Origin: Chamaelirium japonicum
Lineage: Eukaryota > Streptophyta > Magnoliopsida > Liliales > Melanthiaceae
Direction of reading: 5' to 3'
Length of the DNA stretch: 64,000 nucleotides
NCBI GenBank assembly: GCA_947650365.1
Contig: OX393553.1
Location: 67,491,716-67,555,715, forward strand
Part shown: positions 1 through 18,140 of the stretch, piece by piece
Layout: the number at the start of each line of letters is the position of its first letter
How positions within the stretch are numbered: position 1 is the stretch's first letter
Made by a program: the position numbers and the translations under genes
Notes under the pieces: generated by a model
The model's input: the letters and a program-made list of their open reading frames with translations, nothing else
The model's database searches: none
What the model was told of the DNA's origin: nothing

Positions 1-420
1 TCAGCGCATCGTGTCCCGCACGTGTCTGGCTCCCGAAAGCACATGGAACACGGCATATGCTTGTCCGACACGTGTCTGACACAGGTACGAGGGGCCTGGG
101 GAAGTGTCTGTGCTTCCTAAGCTCCACGCCCTTCAGAAAATAATAATATGTATACATATTGGGAGATACCACCTCATAGAGCAGAGCATGTAGGTAAAAT
201 AACCATAGACCCTAACATGAACATAGTTTGTTTCCTATAAAGGAAACAATACAAATCTCTTGCAATACTTTTATGAGGAAAGATTGAAACACCATAGTCA
301 GAATAAAAAGATAGTACAATGATACAACCTCAACATAGATAGTGGTACCAAGGAAGTACCAAGCAAAAAGAAGCCCACACTATCAAACAGAAGAAACACC
401 AGCCAACTAGAACCAGAATC
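1..420. other. Unassigned sequence with CACGTGTC-type repeat
   Basis: The first 110 bases carry degenerate direct and inverted copies of cgtgtc/gacacg (for example tccgacacgtgtctgacac). Related sequence occurs at 12611-12710, 14393-14447 and 15277-15331, so this is the edge of a dispersed repeat. No coding region is seen in the remainder. Confidence 0.4.
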
Positions 421-451
421 TAATACAGAAATCCAATTATTCTACACCAGT

Positions 452-701
452 CTAAGCCCTTTGTTTGATAACACGTATGTGAAAATCCAAACGGATGGCT
501 GTTACATTGAAACGTGCACCGCAGATGGCCGTTTCGCTGAAATGTGCATCTGAGCGTCGGGCACCAATGAGATTTTCTACGATTTTGATGAAAAGCGGGT
601 CCGCACGAAACCACTTCAGCGTTATCAAACATACAAAATTTGATAAAACACTGAAACACGGTCCGTTGATCCCATTTCAGTGTTATCAAACAAGGGCTAA
701 G
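452..701. mobile_element. MITE-like inverted-repeat element
   Basis: The ends are near-perfect inverted repeats: left CTAAGCCCTTTGTTTGATAA, right (reverse complement) CTTAGCCCTTGTTTGATAAC. Internal copies of the TTTGATAAC motif add further inverted symmetry. At about 250 bp with no coding potential it fits a non-autonomous DNA transposon. No clean target duplication is visible, so the superfamily (hAT would be the first guess) is not settled. Confidence 0.5.
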
Positions 702-1126
702 TTAATGACAATCAAAACACAAAAGCTACCTCCCATTAGTTAGCTACAGGAATTGTACCCATCACCAAACTCTCTTTTGAACTAAAATTCATGCCATGTA
801 TAGTTTTGTGCACAAATACGTGGACTTCTTTGAATAGAGGCAGCAATAGATGGAAGAAACATAGGTCAAGGATAACAACACCACCCCTTCATCCCAAAAT
901 ACTTCAAGGTCGAATATAGCCCACTTCGTCACTGTTTGTACAGACAAACATTTTCTCTCTCTTAATGCGATCAACAATTCCATTTAACAACACTAATTAT
1001 CGGGAAAATACCAGAATCTGGAAATAACAGAGTAGGGTTTGGGCCGATAAGCTCGGAGCACGCAACAAAGCACACCCGTAAAGATCATCAACTTCGGAAT
1101 TCGAGAGGAAATGAGACCACACTTAC

Positions 1127-1159
1127 CTCCTTGTCGGCATCGGCAATCACTTTGTCCAT
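1127..1159 (-). CDS. Possible first coding exon of an unidentified minus-strand gene (partial)
   Basis: On the minus strand an ATG at 1159-1157 opens 11 codons (MDKVIADADKE), ending exactly at a consensus donor (GAG|GTAAGT, donor bases 1126-1121). Upstream are a GCC-rich leader (1210-1230) and a TATAAATA motif at 1278-1271, about 110 bases before the ATG. That arrangement is typical of a plant first exon. The rest of the gene would lie to the left, in the intron and beyond the window edge. No family is recognised from 11 residues. The alternative is a fortuitous ATG in a non-coding leader. Confidence 0.4.
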
Positions 1160-1270
1160 TGGAGAGAGATTGGGCTCAGGAGATTCGCGCAAGGGTGTCA
1201 CCGTCTCGGCGGCGGCGGCGGCGGCGCTGACCTGGAGGCGGAGCAGAATGGAGACGTGTAGGGTTTGAAA

Positions 1271-1278
1271 TATTTATA
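1271..1278 (-). promoter_or_regulatory. TATA-box candidate for the minus-strand gene at 1127-1159
   Basis: The minus strand reads TATAAATA, about 110 bases upstream of the candidate ATG and followed by a GC-rich leader. The position is plausible for a plant core promoter. This rests on motif and spacing only. Confidence 0.35.
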
Positions 1279-1377
1279 TCGCGGGATCTTTAAGTAGGTC
1301 GGAGAGTCGGAGGTAGTAGCTTGTTTCTACTCCGATCTGCTGAAATTAGGGTTCCGTTTCTTTTTATTATATATATT

Positions 1378-1575
1378 TGAGATCGGCGGGTGTCCCGAAA
1401 CCTTTTAGGGCAATAGCCCACTCCAGGCTCAAACTAATCCCACCGGGAGTGAAGCTCGAGCCACTTGAAATTTTCCACCGCACTCCTAGGTAAATCGAGG
1501 GTGGGAGAGAGGATCCGAACACACAACCTCCTCATCCAATCATCAATTGCTTTCCAACTCTTCTATCCCCTGATG
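1378..1575 (-). mobile_element. SINE, tRNA-derived type, copy 1
   Basis: This about 200-bp sequence is clearly homologous along its length to 1967-2177, and its left part also to 57699-57812. On the minus strand it begins with a tRNA-like region (tggaaagcaattgatg..., then a B-box-like segment) and ends in gatctca. It is more diverged than copy 2, and its target duplication is not clear. Confidence 0.6.
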
Positions 1576-1675
1576 GGTCCTAACCCAACCCACTTTTATT
1601 CTAAGCTTATATGCACCATTTCACTTAAGTTAATCTACTCATACCTGAACTAATACTATTATATTAAAAGGGGAG

Positions 1676-1850
1676 CCAAGTGTCACCATGTTTTGAATCG
1701 TATCGTGCCACAGGGATTCCTCTCCTGGGAAAATCGTAGCAGGTTTCTCTTCTTTTTGTGGGTTTTCTTGTATTGTCGGATTGGTTTCGATCGTCGTGTT
1801 AAAACACCTATGAGGTGTTCTTTGTGTTGACTTACATTTGGTATCAAAAC
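1676..1850 (+). mobile_element. LTR end with primer-binding site, degraded retrotransposon remnant
   Basis: The segment ends in cttaca followed closely by TGGTATCAAAAC at 1839-1850, a 10/12 match to the initiator-Met tRNA primer-binding site TGGTATCAGAGC used by plant LTR retrotransposons. This suggests the 3' end of an LTR and the start of an internal region. No gag or pol follows; the downstream sequence is interrupted by SINE copy 2. Confidence 0.4.
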
Positions 1851-1966
1851 TACGGTTATAGTCATTGTGTAACACTGAACTTGAACTGATATATCACTTG
1901 AGTATTGTGCTATTTTGCATATCATCAATGTGCATATCTTGACTACTTATTTCATTATGTTCATCC

Positions 1967-2177
1967 TTTTTTTTTTTTTTTTGAGATCGGCGGGTGTCCC
2001 GAAACCTTTAGGGCAATGGCCCACTTCAGGCTCGGACTAATCCCTCCGGGAGTGAAGCCCGACCCACTCGGCAATTCCCACTTCACTCCTGGGTAAATCG
2101 AGGGGAGGAAGAGTTGAACCCACAACCTCATCACCAAAGCATCAGTTGCTTTGCCAACTCTCCTATCCCCTGGTGCG
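1967..2177 (-). mobile_element. SINE, tRNA-derived type, copy 2, with poly(A) tail and target duplication
   Basis: The element is read on the minus strand: a tRNA-like 5' region (agttggcaaagcaac, then B-box-like gtgggttcaactc), a body, and a poly(A) tail seen as the T-run at about 1967-1981. It is flanked by a direct repeat TTTCATTATGTTCATCCTT at 1950-1968 and 2178-2196. The long target duplication, the A tail and the lack of coding capacity identify a retroposed SINE. Confidence 0.8.
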
Positions 2178-2200
2178 TTTCATTATGTTCATCCTTGATA

Positions 2201-2440
2201 TAACCCGGTGTGTGCTAGTGAATGTATGCCAAACAATGGTGATTATTATAAAGAAGATGCCCAATTAAATTAAATAAATCATTGTTGAAATTTAAAATAC
2301 AAAAGATAATTTTCATCTTGTTTAATTTTAATTTCAGCAATAATACCATATCCGTTTACCACCCGAACAAATATCTAATCATAAATGCATACAAGAACTA
2401 AAAACTATACTTTCATGAGGCCAAACTTGCATAAAATATT
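2201..2440. repeat. Dispersed repeat shared with 26130-26390 and 31010-31260
   Basis: This 230-240 bp stretch (tgtgctagtgaatgtatgcc ... ccaaacttgcat) recurs with moderate divergence in both copies of the large tandem duplication. At those copies it follows tctgataacaacctgatgt, which resembles a minus-strand primer-binding site and LTR start, so it may be LTR sequence. It has no open reading frame. Confidence 0.5.
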
Positions 2441-2672
2441 GATTTTTTGTTTTAAAAACAAACAAATCCGATGATGTCCTATGGAACACCAAGTTCAGGT
2501 TATCACATAGAGTAACGTACAAATGTTACTCTATATATATCAAACAATCACATGGGCTATTAATGTCAAACAACACTTGGGGAATTTCAATGCAAACGTT
2601 ATATGTTGCACAATAATAGTTGGGCATTAAAGCCCATTCAAACGGTCAAATGGGCAACCAACACACATCTCT

Positions 2673-3660
2673 TTATAGGCTATAAAATGAACCTAAAACC
2701 AATTGTTTGAGACACTTTCGAACAACATTAAAGCTGATGCCTTGATTGGTGACGGAGAGATAAACCCAGAGCGGCTCTCCCGACGTTGGCGCGATCAGAA
2801 TAGAAGCTCGAGAGAGGTAGAATTTGATACTTTGGAAGGCTTGCTCGCAGGCTAAGTCCCATCCTAAGGTATCTGTCTTGCGGAGCTTGTCGAAGAAGGG
2901 TTTGCACTTGTTTGAAGACTTGGAGACGAATTGATTGAGCGCTGCCAGCCTTCTAGTAAGGCGCTGAACCTCATTCTGGTTGGAGGGTAATGGTATTTTC
3001 AAGAATTACTCGGATTTGATCTAGATTTGCTTCGATGCCCCTCCTAGTCACTAAGTGATCCAGAAATTTTCATGATTGCACTCCGAAGGTGCACTTAGCT
3101 GGATTCAGCTTCATGCGGTATCTTCTCATGACTTGAAATGTCTCGGTGAGGTCGGAGAGATGATCCTCTCGAGTACAACTTTTGGTGAGTAGAGCATCAA
3201 CGTAGACTTCGACGTTACGATCAATCTGTTCCTTGAAAATCTTCATGACTAGTCTCTGGTAGGTTAACCCCGCGTTCTTGAGACCGAAGGGCATGACGTT
3301 GTAGCAGTAGAGATCTCTGTTTATCACAAAGCATGTCTTCTCTTGATCTTCATGATGCAGAGGAATTTGATTATAGCCTGAGTATCCGTTCATGAAAGAT
3401 AGTAGCTCGTGTCCAACGGTGGCATCTACGAGTCTATATATTCTTGACATGGGGAATGAATCTTTGGGACATGCCTTGTTGAGGTTGGTGAATTCAATGC
3501 AAACTCTAATCTTCCAGTTCTTCTTTGTAACGGCGACGATGTTTGAGATCAAAGTTGGATACTCAATTTCACGGATGCAGCCCGCTACGAGTAATTTGTC
3601 GATTTCCTCTCGAACCGCAATCAGCCGTTCGGGTCTGATGTTTTGAGGCTTTGTTTAACC
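2673..3660 (-). pseudogene. Ty3/gypsy reverse transcriptase / RNase H remnant
   Basis: The minus strand encodes reverse transcriptase. An upstream segment at 3553-3645 resembles the thumb-proximal start (a REEIDKLL-like stretch). A block at 3552-3070 follows with the plant Ty3/gypsy hallmarks FTNLNKACPKDSFP, SGYNQI and MPFGLKNAG, and then YVDALL where YVDDxL is expected. RNase H begins at about 3002 and breaks off near 2673. Frame breaks separate the blocks, and the catalytic second aspartate is lost. The FTxLNKACPKDSFP pattern points to the non-chromodomain Tat-type lineage. The copy is dead. Confidence 0.85.
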
Positions 3661-3847
3661 GCGTTCGCTCCTTCTTTGATTATGAGCCAATGACATGCGT
3701 CGTCCAGATTGATCTCGTGCATGTCTTCAAAGCTCCATATGAAGACGTCAATGTTAGACTTGAGGAATGGCACCATGTCTTGCGTTTCTGTGTTGCAAAG
3801 ACCGGTGCCAATGAATGTCTCTCGAGGAAGATCTTCGTTGCTAATGT

Positions 3848-4656
3848 CTACTCAAGCGATCTCCTTAACTGAAAGTGGAGCCTTCCACTCCATCGGTGCA
3901 ATCTCTGGCACTGGAGGCTCCCTTGATTATTATCTGGCAGAGGGACCAACTTTGTCGGCTGAACATTTTGCTGGCGTAGCGTTAGACATTGACCGATTTC
4001 GTGCAGCTGCAACCTCACATGATCTACCCATCTGTTGACTCCCTCGGATGCACCTAATGCCTTCCTCAGTTGGAAATTTAAGGAGTTGGTGATTAAAAAG
4101 GAGACGGTGTTGATCTGATGAAGGAAGTATCTGCCCAAAATGGCGTTATAATTTGACGTCCCTTCGATAATGGTGAAACGAACTGACACTCGTATCTCTC
4201 TACTGAGATCGAGTGTGAACCTTGCCTCTCCTATAGTTATGCTCAACTCCCCATTAAAGCCGATGATGATGGTGGGGACTACGTCAAGACTCTTATATTT
4301 TTATGGACGAGATGCTTGAAGCAGTCAGAGAACATGATGCCTATAGAGCTGTAGGTGTCAATGAGTATACGGTTGACAGAGTTTCCGTCAATGGCGAGTC
4401 GAAGGACCAAGGGATCATGATGCGAAGTGCACAATCCGTTGAGGTCTTGGTCGGTGAAGACAATCACTGGCCAAGGGAGACCTTTGATGGGTTTCTCGAT
4501 CCAAGACTCCTCGACTTGAGCGATAGTGCACATGTGATGGACATGTCGTACTTGCCGATCAACCTCATTCCGAGTTGGAGTTTGATGATAAAGGTTACCA
4601 TGGATACCATAGACATTCGCTCGAACAATGATGGGGGTCGAATGACGCTCGACCAA
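3848..4656 (-). pseudogene. Ty3/gypsy gag-protease region remnant
   Basis: Minus-strand reading frames at 4656-4279 and 4246-3848 show a retroviral-type aspartic protease in pieces: DTYSS where DTGSS is expected, then a downstream NAILGR motif typical of plant gypsy proteases. It lies directly upstream, in element orientation, of the reverse transcriptase block, which is the expected gypsy order gag-PR-RT-RH. The active-site change and frame breaks indicate a pseudogene. Confidence 0.7.
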
Positions 4657-5116
4657 ACGGATCCAACATGTCTCTTTCTCCCTCTAAAGAGGGGGAGGAG
4701 GAGGAAGTGAGTCGTTTGTTCTTCCGGCACTAGTCTTGAACTTCTGAAGATGGCCTTGCTCTTGAAAGTCCTCCAGGTGGTACTTCAGGCTGAAGCATCG
4801 GATGGTGGGATGGTCGTGGCATCGGTGAAAATCGCAGTAGACTGACTTGTCCTGCATTTGCTTTGTGCTAGGCTAAAGAGAGTTGGGCCTCCTGAGGTAG
4901 TTCTCATGCTGGATCTGCTCAAGGATGATGTCGATGGGCAGGTTCCAGCTAGTGAAAGTAGTTATCTGAGGCTTCACGGGTCTATCGTATGCCCATCGCG
5001 GCTTCTTGGAGGACTCACCTTCCTTAGCTTGAGCGTTGTTAGCTCAAGCTGTTGGTCGTACTAGCTCTTTGTCAGAAGGGCGCTTCTTGATGTCGCACCC
5101 CTTGCGAGTGACTTGA

Positions 5117-6590
5117 TCATCCTCGACCTTGATTTCTTGCTAGATCTGATCGAAGAGTGCTTCGAGGGAAGATGGGGGATTGCGGATGAGGTCGTTGTAG
5201 ATGTGGAGGTCGTAGCGTAGGGCGTTTTGGAATGTCATCATCGAGGTGATACCCAGAGAGCACTGCTTGCTTATTTAGGAACCTCCGAGTGAACTCTCGG
5301 AGGGTTTCATCCGATCCCATACGCAGTCGATAGAGGGAGTCTAGCTTCTTCTTCGGCTTAAGGTTCGCTCGATAGTGCTGAAAAAAAAAAAGGTATGTCA
5401 GGCCTTCGAACAAGCTAATGGAGCCTATCGGGAGGTTATGATACCAGTCTAGCGACATGTTGTCTAGGCTGCCGGCAAAGGTGCGGCATAGGACCTGGTT
5501 GTTGTGGTCATATGGCATCAATACATGTTTGAAGGTGAGGACATGCAGCTTCGAATTCCTTGTCAAGCAGTTGAACTTGGGGAGAGTGAGAGTTCTCCAA
5601 CTTTGAAAAAACTGAACCCGAAGGATTTGTCGATGAAGTGGCCCTTTGGAGGCGTGGTAGTTCCTGTGGTCGCCTCGTTGGTCGGAGAGGTGACTCGGAG
5701 GAAGGTGAGATTCGGAAACCCTCTTTTCTTGTCGTTGTTCAACTAGAGCTCAATCGTTGTTTAGATGCGGCCGAGTTCTGGTGTGAGGTCCTCCATTCCG
5801 AACCTCCCTCTAACTGCGAGGGTTGAAAGATGATTCAGAGCCGAGTGGCTCAGGATAATAAGTCGACTTGTCGAGACGCTCCCAGACAGTCTATCTAGAA
5901 GGGAGAGACGAGGATCCCTTTGAATAGGGCTCGAGATACTGTCGGGAGGTATTGACGACGGATCATCTGGAGGGAGCACGGGACGGGTCATCCCGCCGAC
6001 GGATGTCTTCTCTGTCACTGATGTCGGTGGCTGACCGAGGGAGGTCAGCTTCCGATTTGACGGCGATCTATCAAAGGGAGTCTCTCAACCATAAGGGCAT
6101 CATTCTGCTCCATAAGAGTGAGGAGTTGGAAGTCCTCCACCGTAATCCGGTACATCGCCTGAGGGTCAGCAACGGGTGAGACATGCGCTTCCCCCTAGAG
6201 TTGAGGAGTCAGGTAGGCAACCTAAGGAGACTGCCGAGGTTAAGCTTGAGCAGCGTGATCAACCGACTGGAGACTCCTCGAATCGACAATGGGTTGCTGC
6301 TCGGGACGTTGGCTTGTTACAAATCGATGACTCATTGAGCGAGTTATTGGATGTTGAGCGTTTGGGTACATGTTACTTCCCTCCGGCTGGTCCACTAATC
6401 GTGTATTTGCCATTCGAGGGTAGTGATAGAAAGACAGACGGATTGCTCGGGCAATCGGTAGTTTATGCTTGACCGAAAGGAACTGGGAAGCCTGGAGGTC
6501 ACAAGTTGATAGAGACTGATCCCACATATTGGAATTAAATCCTTTTATCAAAGTCGCAGCAGAAGCAAAAAATAGATTTGAGAATCTCAT
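5117..6590 (-). pseudogene. Ty3/gypsy gag remnant and leader
   Basis: The frame at 5566-5117 resembles a plant retrotransposon gag domain (WYHNLP, then SLYRLRMGSDETLREFTRRF), the usual capsid-like region. Minus-strand frames at 6018-5761 and 6590-6240 look like the low-complexity gag N-terminus, with a possible start at about 6420 (MANTRL). The reading frame is interrupted several times. The matching LTR to the right was not delimited. Confidence 0.65.
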
Positions 6591-7930
6591 GGTGTACGTT
6601 TCATTACAATCTATCTTTCAAACAATCTATATACGAATCTATGATCCTAACATATGTGCAGACACTCTAGTGGCATACTATGATCTACGGAAGATATGCA
6701 TGCATCTAGTTAGGTATTTAGAATCATCATACCTTATGGATCTTTGATCCAAAGAGAATAGGATGATGGTTGATGATGAGTTGCATGGAAACCGAAAGGG
6801 ATGTTGTCGGATATCACCTTGTCCTTTACAAAGGGAGAAATCCTCAAAATCCTATCTATGATTGCAAGGACTATGAGCCGACGGATGATCACGTTGCGAA
6901 GACGATGATGCTCCAAAGCCTTATCTTCTCTTTCTCTTTTCTTCGTCCTCCTCCTTCCTTTATTCCTTTTTCTTCTTCCTCTTCTTCTTGACCAAAACCA
7001 CAAGGGGAGAGAGAAGTAGGGTAGCCGGATTTTGAAGGAGAGGGAGAGGGGAACTTGCACATATCTATGGCTGGCCCTTTCTCCCCTATTTCCTCTTATA
7101 GGCTGGCCCCCTACTCGCTTACGCAAGCTAGGGCTGTCCCCTTAGAGATAGGGATGAGGGGGGTCAGATTTCCCATGGTTAAGGATTCCCTTTATCTCCT
7201 AGACACTTTGGATGAAAACGCCCTTATATCGGGAAATTGCTGATAGAGAGATAGATTGAGGTGTGCTTGTCGGAATTGAGTTTGTCAGCGCCTATGAGCT
7301 CCTAGAATTATTCCGCTCAATTTAAGATCCATATTCAATATGTTCTGAGCCATAGTTTAATATTGACCAAAATACCCTTATGGCCCCTTAACATATGTGA
7401 ATTAGGTTCTTAGGCTTCGAGCTTGCGCTCCATCGCGCTACTTCGCATCCAACGTGTCCAACTAGGTCGAGGAACAATTCCTATACGTAACGACAAGGTA
7501 GAACCTTCAGGGTTCAGGATCTCTAGCTTTAACCGGATCCCTGATTAACTGTTCCGGTGAAACATCAAAAGTTTCGCCAATCAGCCCTAATCCGATTAAC
7601 CCATGTAGCCACCCAAAGTGCGACGTGAGTTGAACTCTAGTGATCCTAAACGTATGTTTCTCCCTCGTAATCCTGTTCTCTACTATACTTTGATAATCTT
7701 TAGTCCCACTTATTACTGGTGTCATGATTCGACTCGGGCGGTGGGGAGCACCATCAGATCCCGATCGATCATCTGATTTGGATTTAATAACTTATCATCT
7801 ATAATACCACACACCTTCCGGTGCTATGCCTAGCATCCGGAACGTCATTAGTCATACTGACAACCACTATGCCTGGATTAATTATGTGGACAGATTGACT
7901 CATCAAAACGCATCTATCCAACACTAGCGG
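6591..7930. other. Unassigned, probably retrotransposon leader or LTR
   Basis: No gene is recognised. The stretch lies where the 5' LTR and untranslated leader of the minus-strand gypsy element should be, and it contains purine/pyrimidine-rich tracts (6930-7050). No terminal TG...CA boundaries or second LTR could be placed, because the element is truncated at about 2673. Confidence 0.3.
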
Positions 7931-8155
7931 GCTGTGGGGGGATGTTAGGTCATCAGGCCTCTTAGCTTTCATCTTTGAAGGTATTGGGGGGATGCTAAGG
8001 CATCAACCCCCATGGCTTTATTCCTCGGACGGGCTGTAGGGGGATACTAGGGCATCAGGCCCCATAACTTTTATTTTTGACGACATTGGGGGGATGCTAA
8101 GGCATCTGGCCCCTTGGCTTTTATTTCAACGGCCTCGAGGGGATGCAACCTATAA
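7931..8155. repeat. Tandem repeat, 49-52 bp unit, four to five copies
   Basis: The core GGGGGATGCTAAGGCATCAG followed by a C-rich then T-rich segment recurs at 7941, 7991, 8043, 8093 and partly 8142. Spacing is 49-52 bp and divergence between units is modest. It is a local minisatellite with no coding content. Confidence 0.75.
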
Positions 8156-9047
8156 TGGACCCCACTTATTAGAAGCTTCACGAGATGAGATTGGCCAAGA
8201 GTCATCCTCAAGGGACATATATAAGAGAAAGAGGTCACATATGAGTAGAAAATATTAGGTGAAAATAGTTATAGGGGCTGACATGGTGAAACATATATTG
8301 CACGACCGTTCAATGTACTCACCATTGGAAGGCGAATCACACCTATCAATACACGATGAATAACACTTAGACTAAGCCCCAAATTTTGTGCGTCCCATCA
8401 TGTACATCCGTAACTAACATGGATCCTTCCATACATCGAATGGATGTGGCAATAAGTTTCACCACATCAACACATACAAGTGTTTCAACGATATTTTCTT
8501 GATAGCAAGAAGAGGAGTGTTGAGACCTATGAGATGTTAAACCCAACCCGTACCCAACTGGTAGCACAATTAGTGTTACATTACACCCTTTGGGGTACAT
8601 GTCCTCAATTCGAATCTTGCGAGCCACGATCACTGAGGTTGTTTATACGCAAATTCTTATGTACATTTTGAACCTCCACACACACAAAAAAAAAACAAAA
8701 AGGGCTAGTAACTTGCCGATAATGCCAGGGTCGTGCGGTGAGAAAAATAAAGTGATCAAGATGTACAAGTCCACTTTTGGCACTACAAGGGCAAATTGAG
8801 ATTGCTGATTCCGCATCGGATGGACGTGGGCATGCTCCTTGCAAGTTAGTAGCGTTTTCATTACTGGAGCAAAGTGGTGCCCCCGTGTGGAGAAAAAATT
8901 TGACGACCATAACTAGGACCTGCCAAAAGCATTGTGCCACATACCCCACAACCCCAATGGAAATGACTTCCTTAGTCCTAATTACCTCATTACCCTTTAT
9001 GTGGGGTATTTGGCACAATGCTACTGGCCGGTAGTAATTCCGGTATT
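8156..9047. other. No recognisable gene
   Basis: This is intergenic sequence with only short, unconvincing open frames on both strands. A short A-rich tract near 8690 may be an old poly(A) tail. Nothing else is identified. Confidence 0.4.
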
Positions 9048-9048
9048 T

Positions 9049-9727
9049 ATTAGGGTTGCAACTTGGGCGGGTTGGATTCGACCCAACCTAAGCCCAACCT
9101 GAATTTTGAGCGGGTTTGGATTGATGCATTTGAAGATTGGGTTGGGTTAGGGTTGAAAAAATATAACCCGGGTTGAATTTTGATCGGGCTCGGGTTGAGG
9201 GGTCGGGCAATCCGACCCAACCCAAACCCCGAGTACTCATGTATGTTTTTGAGTCTTTCATATATTTGTAATAATCACAATCATCCCGAGTATCCATGTT
9301 GAGGGGGTGGCAATCACAGCCACCTGTTTAAGCCAATCCCATATTAATTTTTTCTTATTGCTTATCAAAAAAAAGCATTATCGGATGATCCAGTAAATTG
9401 CATGGATAGAAATGTAAAAAAAAAATTATATATTAGTGTTAGCAAGTATGTATAGGTTCATTTCAATTTTTCATCTTCAAAAACAAAAATTTCAAACAAT
9501 GGTTGGAAATAAGTATATCCAAACTCGCACAACCCGACCAGTCCTATCAACTTGGGCTAACCTGAGTCTAATCCGAGTGTGGAAATGTTTGCTTGGGTTG
9601 GGTTTGGGGTTAGGTATCTAGGATTGGAGGTTGGGTAGGGTTAGGGTTAGAATTGAGGGTTATATTACTTAGGTTGGGCTTGAGTTGACCCCAACCCGAC
9701 CCATCCCGCCCGAGTTGCAGCCTTATT
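9049..9727. mobile_element. hAT-like MITE with GGGTTGGG-rich arms
   Basis: The left end AGGGTTGCAACTTGGGCGGG and the right end (reverse complement AAGGCTGCAACTCGGGCGGG) are inverted repeats. The subterminal arms are rich in degenerate cccgacccaaccc / gggttgggttcg motifs, and the centre is AT-rich and non-coding. Ends of this type are common in non-autonomous plant hAT elements. An 8-bp target duplication is not convincing (left tatttatt, right tattaatc). Confidence 0.55.
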
Positions 9728-9754
9728 AATCATAGTCGGTCGTCAATTTTTTTT

Positions 9755-9990
9755 GGGTTATTTTAACTTTGCTTCCCAAATTCTGCCTTGAATTAGACTT
9801 TAACTCCAAAACTATCTATTCCGTCAGCTCACCCCCGAAAATTTTATTTCTTTTCCGTCAGCTCACCCTTTTTCTTAGTCGGTGAGCTGACGGAACAGTT
9901 AGGGGGGGGGGGGGTAAAATCTAATTAATGAAAAATGGGAGGTAAAGTCTAATTCAAGGCAAAGTTTGGGGGGCAAAGTGAAAATAACCC
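9755..9990. mobile_element. Mutator-like MITE immediately upstream of the HSP70 promoter
   Basis: A 236-bp foldback element starts GGGTTATTTTAACTTTGCTT and ends in its complement (aaagtgaaaataaccc). The arms pair over about 60 bases, including gaattagactttaac / gtaaagtctaattc. It is flanked by near-identical 9-bp A/T tracts (attttttt plus one base), as expected for Mutator-type insertion. A 14-base inverted repeat around 9840-9895 (ccgtcagctcac / gtgagctgacgg) forms the inner loop. Confidence 0.7.
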
Positions 9991-10030
9991 ATTTTTTTCA
10001 CTCCTGCGCGCGGCGGTTTGCAGAGGATCA

Positions 10031-10043
10031 TTCCCGAACCTTC
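10031..10043 (+). promoter_or_regulatory. Heat-shock element
   Basis: TTCccGAAccTTC is a perfect three-unit nTTCnnGAAnnTTCn array, the binding site of trimeric heat-shock factor. It lies about 42 bases upstream of the TATA box and 166 bases upstream of the HSP70 start codon. A second partial unit (gGAAacTCC) follows near 10055. Confidence 0.85.
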
Positions 10044-10084
10044 TGGTAGCAGCGGGAAACTCCTAGACTAACCAGTACCACGAA

Positions 10085-10094
10085 TCTATATAAG
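10085..10094 (+). promoter_or_regulatory. TATA box of HSP70
   Basis: TCTATATAAG sits 115-124 bases upstream of the ATG, just below the heat-shock element. A CT-repeat leader (about 10157-10204) follows, common in plant 5' untranslated regions. Transcription should start near 10115-10125. Confidence 0.8.
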
Positions 10095-10208
10095 CCTCTC
10101 CTCCCCTTCCCGCCCTAATATCGATCCTGCGATTCCTTTCCCCTTCTTCAACCCTTTCGCTCGCTCTCTCTCTCTCTCTCTAGCTCTCGCTCTCTCTCTC
10201 TCTAGAAG

Positions 10209-17570
<7,362 letters not shown>

Positions 17571-18140
17571 GTACTCTCTCTCTCTCTCTCTGGTTTGCAT
17601 GCCCTGTATCTACGTGGGTATGTTTTCAGAAAGAACTGATGGTCGTTTTTTTTTCATACTTTGAATTAGTCTTTTGTCTTGACAAACAGATTGTTGAAGT
17701 GAATGGACACTAAAATAGATCATTTTTGTTATGGTCTTTATAATTTAGAATTTATTAACGTGTAGTCATTTCAAAAAGCACATGGGGGTATATGTAACGG
17801 ATCTTGATCTGGGTTTGTTACGTGTAACAAACTTTTGGAAAAAACACCAAAACAAAACCTTTCCTCTTAAGTCCTTTATGTGCAGAATTTCATTCACCGT
17901 CCAAAAAAAATACAACAATGATTTCACTGTTTCTTTTGTTTTATTTTGTAAATGAGATATATTAAAAAAAAATTGCTACAATGATTCTATTGTAGCAAAT
18001 GTTACTCTTCATAAAAAACTCACCCTAAATGAGTTTTAAAAAATGGCAAGAGTTTAAATAGTAGGCCTTTTATGGCTGCCATTCCATTTATGCAAAGGCT
18101 GATGGGTCTCTGATGAATCCCACCTTTCCGAGCACGATTC
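17571..18140. other. HSP70 3' untranslated region and intergenic sequence
   Basis: Begins with a CT repeat directly after the stop codon and then becomes AT-rich. No clear AATAAA was found close to the stop, so the poly(A) site is not placed. No gene is seen. Confidence 0.5.
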
